NCBI GenBank assembly: GCA_009781425.1 | Contig: WQYC01000002.1 | Location: 1-64,000 of the forward strand | Direction: 5' to 3' | Origin: Oscillospiraceae bacterium | GTDB taxonomy: Bacteria > Bacillota > Clostridia > Oscillospirales > Ruminococcaceae | Length of the DNA stretch: 64,000 bases | Shown: positions 9,906 through 18,784 of the stretch, piece by piece | Numbering within the stretch: position 1 is the first letter of the stretch | Layout: each line of letters starts with the position of its first letter | Notes under the pieces: model-generated | What the model was told of the DNA's origin: nothing | The model's database searches: none | What the model saw: only the letters and a program-made list of their open reading frames with translations | Translations under genes and position numbers: made by a program

Positions 9906-10951
9906 CGTTTTTTCCTTATAATTGCTCTCAGCGAATCTTCGAAAGGCGGCTTTATAATGCCGTTTTCGGTTACAATCGCGGTGATTAATTCCGCAGGTGT
10001 GACGTCGAACGACGGGTTGTAAATTTTGAAGCTTTCGTTATCGGGCGCGAGTCGTTCGCGGAAATAGCCCGTGTGGATTTCCTCTCCGCCGCGCTCTTCA
10101 ATTACAATATCCTTACCGCTTTTGCAGTTTATGTCAAGCGTCGAGGTCGGGCAGAAAACATAAAAAGGAATCTTGTAGTGCTTCGCCAAAACCGCAACCA
10201 TACTTGTGCCGATTTTGTTCGCTGTGTCGCCGTTCGCCGCAACGCGGTCACAGCCGACAAAGCAAGCTTGAATCTTCCCCTCGCTCATAACTCTGCTTGC
10301 CATATTGTCGCAAATAAGCGTAGTATTTATACCCTCTTCCGAAAGCTCATACGCGGTGAGCCGCGCCCCCTGCATAAGCGGGCGGGTTTCACAGCAGTAG
10401 ACATTGAATCTATAGCCGCGCTCATTACCTAAAAAAATCCCGCCGAGCGCGGTTCCGTAGCGCGAGGTCGCAAGCGGACCCGCGTTACAGTAGGTCATGA
10501 TTCCCCAGTTATCTTTAACTAACTTCAGCGCGTATTCGGAAATGCTTCTGCAAACCACGACATCTTCATGCTGAAGCTGCCGACATTCATCACCGAGAGC
10601 TTTTAAAATATTTTCGCGCTTCTTCCCTGCTTTTTTGGCGCAGTTCATCATGCGCTCAAGCGCGTAGCTTAAATTCACCGCTGTCGGGCGGGTTGAATTA
10701 AGGTAGCTCTTGAGTTCTTTCAGCGTCCTTGAAAAGTCCGCATTCGCGGGGATACTTCGCGCCAGCACGTAAAGCGCGTAAGCCGCGAAAATCCCGATAG
10801 CAGGCGCGCCGCGAACCTGAAGCGTCATAATCGCTTCACGCATTTCCGCCGCTGTTGTGAGGCGCAAAACCTTAGCTTCACCGGGAAGCTTGGTTTGGTC
10901 AATGATTATGACCGCATTTTCATCGGGCGAAAGCTTAATATTGTCAAGCAC
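9902..10951 (-). CDS. mtnA: S-methyl-5-thioribose-1-phosphate isomerase
   Basis: IIDQTKLPGE, RGAPAIGIFAAY, TYCNAGPLATSRYGTALG, VGCDRVAANGDTANKIGT. Confidence 0.92.
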   Translation of the reverse strand: MLDNIKLSPDENAVIIIDQTKLPGEAKVLRLTTAAEMREAIMTLQVRGAPAIGIFAAYALYVLARSIPANADFSRTLKELKSYLNSTRPTAVNLSYALERMMNCAKKAGKKRENILKALGDECRQLQHEDVVVCRSISEYALKLVKDNWGIMTYCNAGPLATSRYGTALGGIFLGNERGYRFNVYCCETRPLMQGARLTAYELSEEGINTTLICDNMASRVMSEGKIQACFVGCDRVAANGDTANKIGTSMVAVLAKHYKIPFYVFCPTSTLDINCKSGKDIVIEERGGEEIHTGYFRERLAPDNESFKIYNPSFDVTPAELITAIVTENGIIKPPFEDSLRAIIRKKR

Positions 10952-11148
10952 TATAACGCTTCCTCGTTTTCAATTACAAGCCCGTGCGCTTCATAAGTCA
11001 CCATGACTGAATACGCCATGTGAACGCTTGAGGTCACTGCCGTTGAAAACTGCATTTGAACTATGTCTATGTCTCTTTGCGCGATGAATCTGTTCACGTC
11101 TTTTTCAAGCTCGGCTGCCGCCGCTGATGTAAAAATTCTGATTTTCAT
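10951..11148 (-). CDS. Small protein, possibly Cse60-like
   Basis: 65 aa, translationally coupled to mtnA; MKIRIFTSAAAAELEKDVNRFIAQRDIDIVQMQFS resembles Cse60-type proteins. Confidence 0.45.
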   Translation of the reverse strand: MKIRIFTSAAAAELEKDVNRFIAQRDIDIVQMQFSTAVTSSVHMAYSVMVTYEAHGLVIENEEAL

Positions 11149-11168
11149 GTTTTCCCCCTGTTTTTTAT

Positions 11169-11993
11169 TTAAAATTTTTCAACTGCCGCTTTTACTAACT
11201 TCTTGAACAGCGGCGCGCTGTTGTCCGCCGCTTCCATGACTTCTGCGTGAGTCAGCGGATTGTCGGTCATTCCGCAGGCTAAGTTCGCGATAAATGAAAT
11301 CCCGCAGATTTTCATTCCCGCGTGATTTGCGACAATAGCCTCACACGCGGTGCTCATTCCTACTGCGTTTGCGCCGAGCGCGCGGAACATCTTTATTTCC
11401 GCCGGGCTTTCAAAGCTCGGGCCTGTCGCCTGAACATAAACGCCCTCGTGAAGCCCGATTCCGAGCTCTTTTGCAGTGTTTTGCACAACCGAGCGAAGCT
11501 CCTTGTCATAAATCTCGCTCATATCAGGGAAGCGGGTGCCGAGCTCCGCGAAATTCTCGCCAATCAGCGGATTCGGCGTAAAGTTTGAAATTTGGTCGGT
11601 TATAAGCATGAAATCGCCGGCTTTCATAGCGGAATCAATTCCGCCCGCCGCATTCGTAAGAAGCAGAAGCTCCGCTCCCATCAGCTTCATCAGCCGCACA
11701 GGAAGCACAACATCGCTCATGCAGTAGCCCTCGTAAAAATGCACGCGCCCCTGCATGACGACAACAGGGTTTTCGCCAATCCGCCCGAAAACGAAGCGCC
11801 CTTTGTGCCCGATGACCGTAGACTGCGGAAAACCGTCGATTTCGCTGTAGTCAATCGTTGCGGCGGCATCGATTTCATCGGCGAGCGCACCGAGCCCCGA
11901 ACCGAGGATAATAGCAACCTTAGGCTTGAAAGGTATTTTGAATTTAATGCTGTCATAGCACTTATTGAGTTTTTCGATTGGGGTCATGCTCAT
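11169..11993 (-). CDS. punA: Purine-nucleoside phosphorylase
   Basis: VAIILGSGLGALAD, VVMQGRVHFYEGY, LLLTNAAGGI, GPSFESPAEIKMFRALGANAVGMST. Confidence 0.92.
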   Translation of the reverse strand: MSMTPIEKLNKCYDSIKFKIPFKPKVAIILGSGLGALADEIDAAATIDYSEIDGFPQSTVIGHKGRFVFGRIGENPVVVMQGRVHFYEGYCMSDVVLPVRLMKLMGAELLLLTNAAGGIDSAMKAGDFMLITDQISNFTPNPLIGENFAELGTRFPDMSEIYDKELRSVVQNTAKELGIGLHEGVYVQATGPSFESPAEIKMFRALGANAVGMSTACEAIVANHAGMKICGISFIANLACGMTDNPLTHAEVMEAADNSAPLFKKLVKAAVEKF

Positions 11994-12005
11994 AATTAAT
12001 CTCCT

Positions 12006-12713
12006 TTATTTAAAAATTTGAATGTTTTTAATCATTTCATCAAACATCGCGCTTTCATCTTCTCTGCTCATTTCGGGCTCAGCTTCAAGCCTAAAGGGTT
12101 CAAAACTGATTTTCAAAATATTCTCACCATCAACAATGAAATAGTCATAGCTGCGCTGAATCAAAAGCTCTTCAAGGTACGGAGCAAACGATTCGTTACT
12201 CTCCAATTGTTCTTCCATGAAATCATTCATAACAACATTAAATTTATAAATATCGTAGCCGCGCACAGACTCTAATATTTCAAAGCCTCTGCCTATGCCT
12301 GAACCTGTAAATCCAAAAAACATCACATGAGAAACATCTAAAACATTATCGGCAGTAATTTCCCCATGATAAAATTTTTCTTCTACATTTTCGTTATACC
12401 AGCGCGCTAAAGGCTGAAAAATATCCTCGCCGACAACCAATTCAATTGGGTAGCTTTCGTCCGCCGGCAGCGGCATTACTGCCGTCAGATAGCCGTCGTA
12501 AGGCATTTCGGGTGTTATATACGCGCTTGGGTATTCATAAAGCGGTATTTCAATGCGAATGTTGTTAGATGCAGATTCTGTTTCCGGTGCAGTTTCACTG
12601 CACGCCGAAAAAAGAAAAACCACAAATATCAATAAAACAATATATTTTTTCATGGTGTCTCCTTTCGTTTCAAAGCTAACTTTAATTATACTATTTTTTG
12701 CGGCTTTTGTCAA
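12006..12713 (-). CDS. Putative lipoprotein, hypothetical
   Basis: Lipobox-like LLIFVVFLFSAC near the MKKYIV start. Confidence 0.6.
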   Translation of the reverse strand: MTKAAKNSIIKVSFETKGDTMKKYIVLLIFVVFLFSACSETAPETESASNNIRIEIPLYEYPSAYITPEMPYDGYLTAVMPLPADESYPIELVVGEDIFQPLARWYNENVEEKFYHGEITADNVLDVSHVMFFGFTGSGIGRGFEILESVRGYDIYKFNVVMNDFMEEQLESNESFAPYLEELLIQRSYDYFIVDGENILKISFEPFRLEAEPEMSREDESAMFDEMIKNIQIFK

Positions 12714-12733
12714 TAAAACATTTCAAACATTAA

Positions 12734-12766
12734 AAAACCGCCCGAACTTAATGTTCAAGCGGTTTT
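12734..12766. terminator. Rho-independent terminator downstream of TIR gene
   Basis: aaaaccgcccgaacttaatgttcaagcggtttt. Confidence 0.75.
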
Positions 12767-12791
12767 CATCACAAATGATTATTTATGTGCG

Positions 12792-14444
12792 CTAATCTAC
12801 GCGCGTTTCAGTTCCGTGAAAATATACCGTAAAGGTTATGTTAGATGTTATTACTGTGTATTCGTTAACCGGTGTATTGCCCGCTAACCATTCGGTTCTA
12901 TAGGTTGTTATGTATAATATTTCATAAAACGGGGGTAAATGGAAGGTATCTATCCTCTCCTCATCATCCCGCCATGCATTCGGCAACATCCCCACCTGCT
13001 CACCGTGCCTGACTATTCTGCTGTTTTCTCCGGGCCAGTTAATTACGCCGCCGAAGGTTCCCAAAACGAATGAAACGGTATATTCTTTAAGAGAAAACCG
13101 TGCCTCCAAAGCGGTATTTGCCGTTGCCGCAAAAGTATAGCTCAAGCTGTCGCTTACTTTTGCGCCGCCGCTGTACCAGCCGTCAAAATTATGGCTTGCT
13201 TCGGCGTTTGCAATCACCGTAACCGATGAACCGTTATTAAATGCTCCGCCGCCGGAGGCTGAACCTCCTGTTCCCGCCGATACAGAAATATTGTGAGTTA
13301 CAGGCGGTGCTGTCGTTGTAACAGGCGGTGCGGTTGTCGTTGTTGTAACCGGTGATGCTGTTGTCGTTGTGACAGGCGACGATGCGGTTGTTGTTGTAAC
13401 GGGGCGCGTTGTTGTCGTTGTAACAGGGCGCGTTGTCGTTGTAACAGGGCGCGTCGTCGTTGTAACGGGGCGCGTTGTCGTCGTAACGGGGCGCGTTGTC
13501 GTCGTAACAGGCGGCACTGTCGTCGTTGTAATGGGGCGCGTTGTTGTAACAGGCGGTGCTGTCGTCGTTGTAACAGTCGGCGTCGTTGTTGTGACTGCGC
13601 GCTGTGTAGTAGTTGTTGTATTTGGGCGGGTGGTCGTAGTCGCGGCAGGTGCGGAATCCGCTTGAACTGCAGCGGCTGTAGTGGTTACGGGCGGGGCGGA
13701 TTCTTCTTGACTCTGCTCTGTGACTGTAACGAGCAGACTTTCTGTATCTTCGGGAATAAAATCATGCTCGGTTGAAGCTTGCTGTTCGTCGTATGCTTCG
13801 TTCGGTTCTCCCGCTGAAGAAGGCAGTTCTTTGCTTGCCGGTTTATCATCTCTCACATATAAAATCTGAGTAATATTATCGCCCTGTCCTAAAAGCGTAA
13901 CGATACCGACTGCCAAAACAACGGTAAGAGCAAGCACGCCAATGACAGCTGAAACCACCTTTGCTATTTTAAATATCAGTTTTTTCATTCTTTTAGGGGA
14001 GCTTTGAAGAAATTTATCTGCCAAGCGGTCTATAACAGCTTCAAAAAACTCGCTGTTGCTGGCAGAAACACCGTTTTGCATTCGCAATATTTCTATGTCC
14101 TCCGGCAAAGCCTCAGGCCATTCAAAGCCCCTCAGCATAACCGGAACAACATTTTTACCCGCTTTATAAGCGTGAGATATTTCTTTATGTACCCAGTCGC
14201 CCTCATTGATACAGCGGTCAAGACAGCCTGCCGAGCATACAAGCACAAAATCCGTACACCCGTCAATAATTTCCAACAGTTTATCATTGAAGGTGCCGGC
14301 GTTTAAATTCTCCACATCTAAAAAAACACGGTATCCTTTTTCAGCGAGCCTGTCGCGCAGAAGGATAGCCATCGCTTCTCCGCCGTCTCGTCTGTATGAA
14401 AGAAAAACATTATACTTCTTTGAATAATCAAGCTTACCCTGCAT
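12792..14444 (-). CDS. TIR domain - single TM - Thr-rich linker - InlB/Flg_new-like repeat protein
   Basis: NVFLSYRRDGGEAMAILLRDRLAEKGYRVFLDVENL, DWVHKEISHA (WxxxE), TM VVSAVIGVLALTVVLAVGIVTLL, VTTTTRP repeats, VTVIANAEASHNFDGWYSGG. Start revised to ATG at 14444 (RBS ggagg); track start at 14525 lies inside attL. Confidence 0.85.
   Translation of the reverse strand: MQGKLDYSKKYNVFLSYRRDGGEAMAILLRDRLAEKGYRVFLDVENLNAGTFNDKLLEIIDGCTDFVLVCSAGCLDRCINEGDWVHKEISHAYKAGKNVVPVMLRGFEWPEALPEDIEILRMQNGVSASNSEFFEAVIDRLADKFLQSSPKRMKKLIFKIAKVVSAVIGVLALTVVLAVGIVTLLGQGDNITQILYVRDDKPASKELPSSAGEPNEAYDEQQASTEHDFIPEDTESLLVTVTEQSQEESAPPVTTTAAAVQADSAPAATTTTRPNTTTTTQRAVTTTTPTVTTTTAPPVTTTRPITTTTVPPVTTTTRPVTTTTRPVTTTTRPVTTTTRPVTTTTTRPVTTTTASSPVTTTTASPVTTTTTAPPVTTTAPPVTHNISVSAGTGGSASGGGAFNNGSSVTVIANAEASHNFDGWYSGGAKVSDSLSYTFAATANTALEARFSLKEYTVSFVLGTFGGVINWPGENSRIVRHGEQVGMLPNAWRDDEERIDTFHLPPFYEILYITTYRTEWLAGNTPVNEYTVITSNITFTVYFHGTETRVD
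13309..13660 (-). repeat. 21-nt tandem repeats encoding VTTTTRP/VTTTTAPP Thr-rich linker
   Basis: gttgtcgttgtaacagggcgc-type units repeated in frame. Confidence 0.85.
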
Positions 14445-14465
14445 AAATAATTCCTCCACACTAAT

Positions 14466-14500
14466 AAAAAAGCGGTGGCGTGAAATTCCCACACCACTAC
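14466..14500 (-). terminator. Probable original host terminator of tRNA-Lys
   Basis: Minus strand gtggtgtgggaatttcacgccaccgctttttt just beyond the displaced tRNA 3' fragment. Confidence 0.55.
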
Positions 14501-14516
14501 CCTGTTTGAATTTAAC

Positions 14517-14563
14517 ATGACCCACCCGCGACTCGAACGCGGGACACCCTGCTTAAAAGGCAG
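14517..14563. repeat. attL (displaced 3' part of tRNA-Lys)
   Basis: atgacccacccgcgactcgaacgcgggacaccctgcttaaaaggcag, identical to 55001-55047. Confidence 0.95.
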
Positions 14564-14612
14564 AGCTAAAACAACGCTTTAGCCGCATTGTTATTAGGTT
14601 TTGTGGTATATG

Positions 14613-14631
14613 TGACTACTATTTTGACTAC
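14613..14631. promoter_or_regulatory. Candidate integrase arm-type sites, left
   Basis: TGACTACtatttTGACTAC, 12-nt period; same pattern at 54886-54904. Confidence 0.5.
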
Positions 14632-14636
14632 TACAA

Positions 14637-15755
14637 TTAAACAATTGCAAGTTTATTTTTCATTAAAAAATCATCTAATTTGCTCATAGAATTTTTCTTA
14701 AACTGCTTATCAAGATGTGTATAAATTGCCATCGTAGTTTTTATGTCAGCGTGACCCGCCTGCTCTTTGGCGGTTAAAATATCAACGCCGGCAAAATACA
14801 TCATCGTTATAAACGTATGTCGTAACCAGTGAGCGGTAAACCTCGGAACTGCATCTGAACCATATTTTAATTTTAAATCGCTTAAATACTTTTCCCACAT
14901 CTTACGCCATGCCGACCTCGTCATTATTACTCCTCCGGCACTCGGGCATACTAAAAGCGACGTTCTTTTTTGAACCTTTAAAAATTCAACTAATAGTTGA
15001 GGAATAAAAACAACTCTCATGCCCGCTTTTGATTTTGTCATATACTTTAAGACCGGTTTTCCGTCTATCATTTCAACGGATTTATTTACATTAATCGTTT
15101 TATTCTTTAAATCTATATCAGACCACGTCAGAGGAATCAACTCACCTCGTCGCAGACCCGAAAACATCATAATCATAGCGGCAAGCTGTGCGCGGTGAGG
15201 CGTATCTGTTATAAAATTACGTTCATCTTCATTTAATGCTCGCTTTGTAACAGTCTCTGCCGCTTTAGGAATTTTTACGGAAGATGCAGGGTTATAATCT
15301 ATAACTCTGTTATCAATTGCGATTTTAAATACTGACTGAGCGACAATTTTTAAATCATTCAGAGTTTTTTTAGAATAAGGCTTACCCGTCTGTTCACAGG
15401 GTTCAGTTGCATAATGATTTATTAGATATTGTATATCTGAAGATTTTATTTTTGATATTTGCATATTATACAAAGGTTCAAGATTATCAATACGGTTAAA
15501 AATAGACAAAAACCAATTATGAGAGACTTCGAGTTTTTTAAAAGTAAGCCAACGTTCCGCCCAATCCTTAAAAGTATCATCTTGCGAGCCTACATCAATA
15601 CCCTTTTTCAATGATAATTTAAGCGCAAAAACCTTTTCGTCTACTTCTTTTTGAGATTTTCCGTAGACAAATTTATATTTAGAAACTCCATCATAAACAC
15701 CAAGATAAACTTTAGATTGAAAACGCCCGTCAGCTCGCTTTTTAAGTTTTGACAT
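14637..15755 (-). CDS. Tyrosine recombinase / phage integrase
   Basis: MFSGLRRGELIPLTWSDID, HWLRHTFITMMYFAGVDILTAKEQAGHADIKTTMAIYTHL. Confidence 0.95.
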   Translation of the reverse strand: MSKLKKRADGRFQSKVYLGVYDGVSKYKFVYGKSQKEVDEKVFALKLSLKKGIDVGSQDDTFKDWAERWLTFKKLEVSHNWFLSIFNRIDNLEPLYNMQISKIKSSDIQYLINHYATEPCEQTGKPYSKKTLNDLKIVAQSVFKIAIDNRVIDYNPASSVKIPKAAETVTKRALNEDERNFITDTPHRAQLAAMIMMFSGLRRGELIPLTWSDIDLKNKTINVNKSVEMIDGKPVLKYMTKSKAGMRVVFIPQLLVEFLKVQKRTSLLVCPSAGGVIMTRSAWRKMWEKYLSDLKLKYGSDAVPRFTAHWLRHTFITMMYFAGVDILTAKEQAGHADIKTTMAIYTHLDKQFKKNSMSKLDDFLMKNKLAIV

Positions 15756-15759
15756 ATTT

Positions 15760-15930
15760 TCACCCGCCTTTACATTCTTTCGCCTTTAATAAGCACACAT
15801 CTATCCGCGCCCGCGGACATTCTTCTCTATAATAACAATTCGAGTTGTCAGAATCCGCGTTATACCACTTTTCTAAGTACGAGCAGTATACTTTAGGCGT
15901 TCGGGGTTGATGAAATTCTGTTTTAATCAT
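15760..15930 (-). CDS. Small Cys-containing phage protein (56 aa), absent from ORF track
   Basis: MIKTEFHQPRTPKVYCSYLEKWYNADSDNSNCYYREECPRARIDVCLLKAKECKGG*; overlaps stop of upstream gene. Confidence 0.55.
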   Translation of the reverse strand: MIKTEFHQPRTPKVYCSYLEKWYNADSDNSNCYYREECPRARIDVCLLKAKECKGG

Positions 15931-16564
15931 TTAATTTAAAGTAAACCCTCGAACCTTCTTTATATTTTTTTACTTCGTTTAATTGAGAAAGCTCATTCAA
16001 AATTTTTAAAATATCATTTTTCATATTTTCATCATATAACTTCAATAAATCAACTTGAGAAATACTCTTATATTCTATTACTCGCTGTTTAACTTCTTTT
16101 CTTAACTTATTAATCTGTTTTCGTTTTTCAGTAAATTCTTTATAAGCAATCATTAAATCTTCGTATTCATTTTCCATAAATTCTTCATATCCCTCTAATA
16201 AATCATCATATCTACTTTGGATTTCTTCTTCAAAATATGAATCTCCACCTATATTTGAATCGCAAAAATATTTAAACTCCTCATAAAGGTCAATAGCTTT
16301 TTGATATTGCTTTTCTATAGTTTCAGGGTTAGTTATACCTTCACCATAAGAAATATTAGATTCAGCTTTCCATAATTTATTATCCCATTTTTGAAGCTCC
16401 TTCTTATGTTCATCCTCAAAATTAAAAAGGTCAATAGTTTCTCTCGATAACGAATAATTGTGAGGGGTTTTATTATTTCGATTCATATATTTATTGTTAT
16501 CATTTATAATTCCCACAATCAAACAAACAACAAAGATAACACCTATAATTATTAACCATTCCAT
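15923..16564 (-). CDS. Hypothetical protein with N-terminal TM helix
   Basis: MEWLIIIGVIFVVCLIVGIIND then charged helical region. Confidence 0.6.
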   Translation of the reverse strand: MEWLIIIGVIFVVCLIVGIINDNNKYMNRNNKTPHNYSLSRETIDLFNFEDEHKKELQKWDNKLWKAESNISYGEGITNPETIEKQYQKAIDLYEEFKYFCDSNIGGDSYFEEEIQSRYDDLLEGYEEFMENEYEDLMIAYKEFTEKRKQINKLRKEVKQRVIEYKSISQVDLLKLYDENMKNDILKILNELSQLNEVKKYKEGSRVYFKLND

Positions 16565-16606
16565 TACAATATACCTCTACCGCCCGTCATTCGGGCGGTT
16601 ATTTTT

Positions 16607-17029
16607 TTATTCCATAAACTCCATTTGAAAATGTATGTTCATTATCCTCTTCATATACTCAACCGTCACACCGAAATGCTCCGCAAACTCCCATATCTCG
16701 GTTAAGCCCTCACGCTTATTCGCCTTAACTATATCATACTTAGTGATTTTATTCTCGGTAACATACCTATCAGCCCTGCGCTCAAGCTTCCCGCGCATAA
16801 GCGGAGAAGTACTCGCATTATAAAAAGTATGAGTTTCACAATGCCCCTGCTCGTGAAGCAATACAGATTTTAACTCGGCAGAGGTTTCAAACTGTCTTTT
16901 ATCAAGCCCGATTGAACGCGCGCCGTCTTCTTGGCATATTGAAACGGCTCTTATATCCTCAAATTGAAAATCATCTATATCTATTCCGCTCTCGTCTAAT
17001 TCGTTGATAATTACTTCGATGTCATTCAT
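16607..17029 (-). CDS. ImmA/IrrE family metallopeptidase
   Basis: SVLLHEQGHCETHTFYN (HExxH), adjacent to repressor. Confidence 0.85.
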   Translation of the reverse strand: MNDIEVIINELDESGIDIDDFQFEDIRAVSICQEDGARSIGLDKRQFETSAELKSVLLHEQGHCETHTFYNASTSPLMRGKLERRADRYVTENKITKYDIVKANKREGLTEIWEFAEHFGVTVEYMKRIMNIHFQMEFME

Positions 17030-17544
17030 TTTATGCCCTTTTCCCTCTGTTCTTTCTTAAATTTAGCATAAGCTAATACGTCATTAAGAGCCTCGTCGCT
17101 CATGTCCGGGTCTTCAAGCGCGAATTTTAATTGTAGTTTTGAAGGTTGGATTGAGATTTTACCAGAACCTTGACGTTCAATTCTATTTTCAACTGATTTA
17201 ACTATTTCTTCAAGTCTTAAATCTGAAATATTGTTAGTTTTTAATTCTTCATATTCATTCATCATATTATAAATTTTTGCTAAATTAAGATATTTTTCAA
17301 TAGTTTTTTTACGCTCTTTAGGTTGAAGCGAAGAAATCATTATAATATTAGTACGACCAAAGAGATAATCCGTAGTTACATTAAAATAATCAGCAATTTC
17401 TGTAATATATTCTGTATAGGAAGTTGTTTTTCCGCGTTTCCATTCGCTAAATTTATCTTTTCCTATTTTTAAATCTTCATAAAACGTTGATGTTTTTATG
17501 CCTCTTTCGTTTATTAAGTTCAAAATAATATCGATTGGTTTCAT
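17026..17544 (-). CDS. HTH (XRE) repressor, CI-like
   Basis: KTSTFYEDLKIGKDKFSEWKRGKTTSYTEYITEIADYFNVTTDYLFGRT. Confidence 0.85.
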   Translation of the reverse strand: MKPIDIILNLINERGIKTSTFYEDLKIGKDKFSEWKRGKTTSYTEYITEIADYFNVTTDYLFGRTNIIMISSLQPKERKKTIEKYLNLAKIYNMMNEYEELKTNNISDLRLEEIVKSVENRIERQGSGKISIQPSKLQLKFALEDPDMSDEALNDVLAYAKFKKEQREKGIK

Positions 17545-17563
17545 ACTTTTTATCCTTTCTCTA

Positions 17564-17592
17564 TTGACAAGTCGGAAATATTACGATATAAT
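17564..17592 (+). promoter_or_regulatory. Sigma70 promoter with repressor operator in spacer
   Basis: TTGACA-17-TATAAT; spacer holds TCGGAAATATTACGA. Confidence 0.7.
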
Positions 17593-17625
17593 ATAAATAT
17601 AATACTTTTATGGGAGGACATGGGC

Positions 17626-17781
17626 ATGAAGCAAAAAGCATTAAACACCATTTCAGAGCAAATAAAATTGTTAAATGAACTGGATTTAACTGATTGCGAT
17701 ATTAATACAGTTATAAAAAAAGCAGAAGTAACAGCTTATTTGGCTGAAAGACTTATTAATCTGTTAAATAATCAAGAATAG
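17626..17781 (+). CDS. Small phage protein, 51 aa (not in ORF track)
   Basis: ATG after gggagg; MKQKALNTISEQIKLLNELDLTDCDINTVIKKAEVTAYLAERLINLLNNQE*. Confidence 0.55.
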   Translation: MKQKALNTISEQIKLLNELDLTDCDINTVIKKAEVTAYLAERLINLLNNQE

Positions 17782-17956
17782 CCACCTTAAAAGCTTCCAA
17801 CGCCTTTGCGGTCTCGCTTTGCAATTCTTCTAAATTGCGCTTATCTATAGGCGCATTATAGGAAGCGTTTGAAGATACTCTTGAATTTTTAAAGCGTGCT
17901 ATTGATTTATTCAGTTTGGATTCTAAATCAGCAGTACATTTCACAAAATTCACCAC
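17756..17956 (-). CDS. Small hypothetical protein, 66 aa
   Basis: ORF track; ggtgg upstream of start. Confidence 0.4.
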   Translation of the reverse strand: MVNFVKCTADLESKLNKSIARFKNSRVSSNASYNAPIDKRNLEELQSETAKALEAFKVAILDYLTD

Positions 17957-17991
17957 CTTGTTAAGTATAATAATTTATGGGAGGTTAGAAT

Positions 17992-18162
17992 ATGAAGTTT
18001 GAGGATTCATTTGTATTATCGACTTGTTGTGATTTAGATGAAAGCAGATACTCTATTTGGTTAAATCCCAAACACAAAAAAATGATTTTAAAAAGTAAAA
18101 AGTGGCAAAAATTTATCATTAAAGATTTTATTAAAGATTTTAATCGTCTAATCCGAGAATAG
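17992..18162 (+). CDS. Small phage protein, 56 aa (not in ORF track)
   Basis: gggaggttagaat ATG; MKFEDSFVLSTCCDLDESRYSIWLNPKHKKMILKSKKWQKFIIKDFIKDFNRLIRE*. Confidence 0.5.
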   Translation: MKFEDSFVLSTCCDLDESRYSIWLNPKHKKMILKSKKWQKFIIKDFIKDFNRLIRE

Positions 18163-18340
18163 TCCTACGCTTTCCAAATCCAGTTTTAGGTACTTTTATA
18201 AGTTTATAATCTTGTAGCCATAGTCGGAGTGCATACTTAAATTCGGAATCCGTTACTTTTCTATATGCATATACATGAAATATAAAATTAGTGCCTTTTA
18301 TTCTGCGCGTCGTTACAATACTCGGAAACAATTTATCCAT
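18140..18340 (-). CDS. Small hypothetical protein
   Basis: Start revised to MDKLFPSIVTTRRIKGTNFIFHVYAYRKV after aagagg. Confidence 0.45.
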   Translation of the reverse strand: MDKLFPSIVTTRRIKGTNFIFHVYAYRKVTDSEFKYALRLWLQDYKLIKVPKTGFGKRRTILGLDD

Positions 18341-18437
18341 AATAAAACCTCTTATACACCTTGCACAAAAAGCAGGGTGTATTTTTATGCAAGTAAACAA
18401 ATTCGGAATATTTGCGATACAAATTTTAAATTACGTA

Positions 18438-18466
18438 TTGACAAGTCGTAATAATTCCGATATTAT
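18438..18466 (+). promoter_or_regulatory. Sigma70 promoter with second copy of operator in spacer
   Basis: TTGACA-17-TATTAT; spacer TCGTAATAATTCCGA is the near-exact inverse of the 17572 site. Confidence 0.7.
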
Positions 18467-18569
18467 ATATCTAAGCAATACCCGCAGGCGCAAAAATCCC
18501 TCGGATTTATTAATTAAGTTACATTATACCCTAAAAATTACAAAATGTCAACAAAAAGAGGTGAAACCA

Positions 18570-18773
18570 ATGACAGCATTAGCAAGAAATCTAAAAAGAA
18601 GCCGCGAAAACGCAAACATCTACCAAGCCGAGCTCGGCAACCGCGTCGGCGTATCGCAGACACAAATAGCGCATTACGAAAGCGGCAAGAAAATCCCGAG
18701 CGTGGTAACGCTCGAAAGAATCGCAACAGAGCTTGAAGTTTCTGTAGATTACTTATTAGGCAGAAGCGCATAG
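18570..18773 (+). CDS. HTH XRE transcriptional regulator, Cro-like
   Basis: Start revised to MTALARNLKRSRENANIYQAELGNRVGVSQTQIAHYESGKKIPSVVTLERIATELEVSVDYLLGRSA. Confidence 0.85.
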   Translation: MTALARNLKRSRENANIYQAELGNRVGVSQTQIAHYESGKKIPSVVTLERIATELEVSVDYLLGRSA

Positions 18774-18784
18774 CGGCAATAAAT

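Noticed and set aside
13309-13660. Possible CRISPR-like array
   Set aside because: Repeats are directly tandem 21-mers in a coding frame with no unique spacers.
13369-13665. Val-rich plus-strand ORF VVVVTGRV
   Set aside because: Antisense of the Thr-rich linker repeats; not a real protein.
14444-14525. ORF-track start of the TIR gene at 14525
   Set aside because: That ATG is inside attL tRNA sequence; ATG at 14444 has ggagg RBS and begins the TIR fold.
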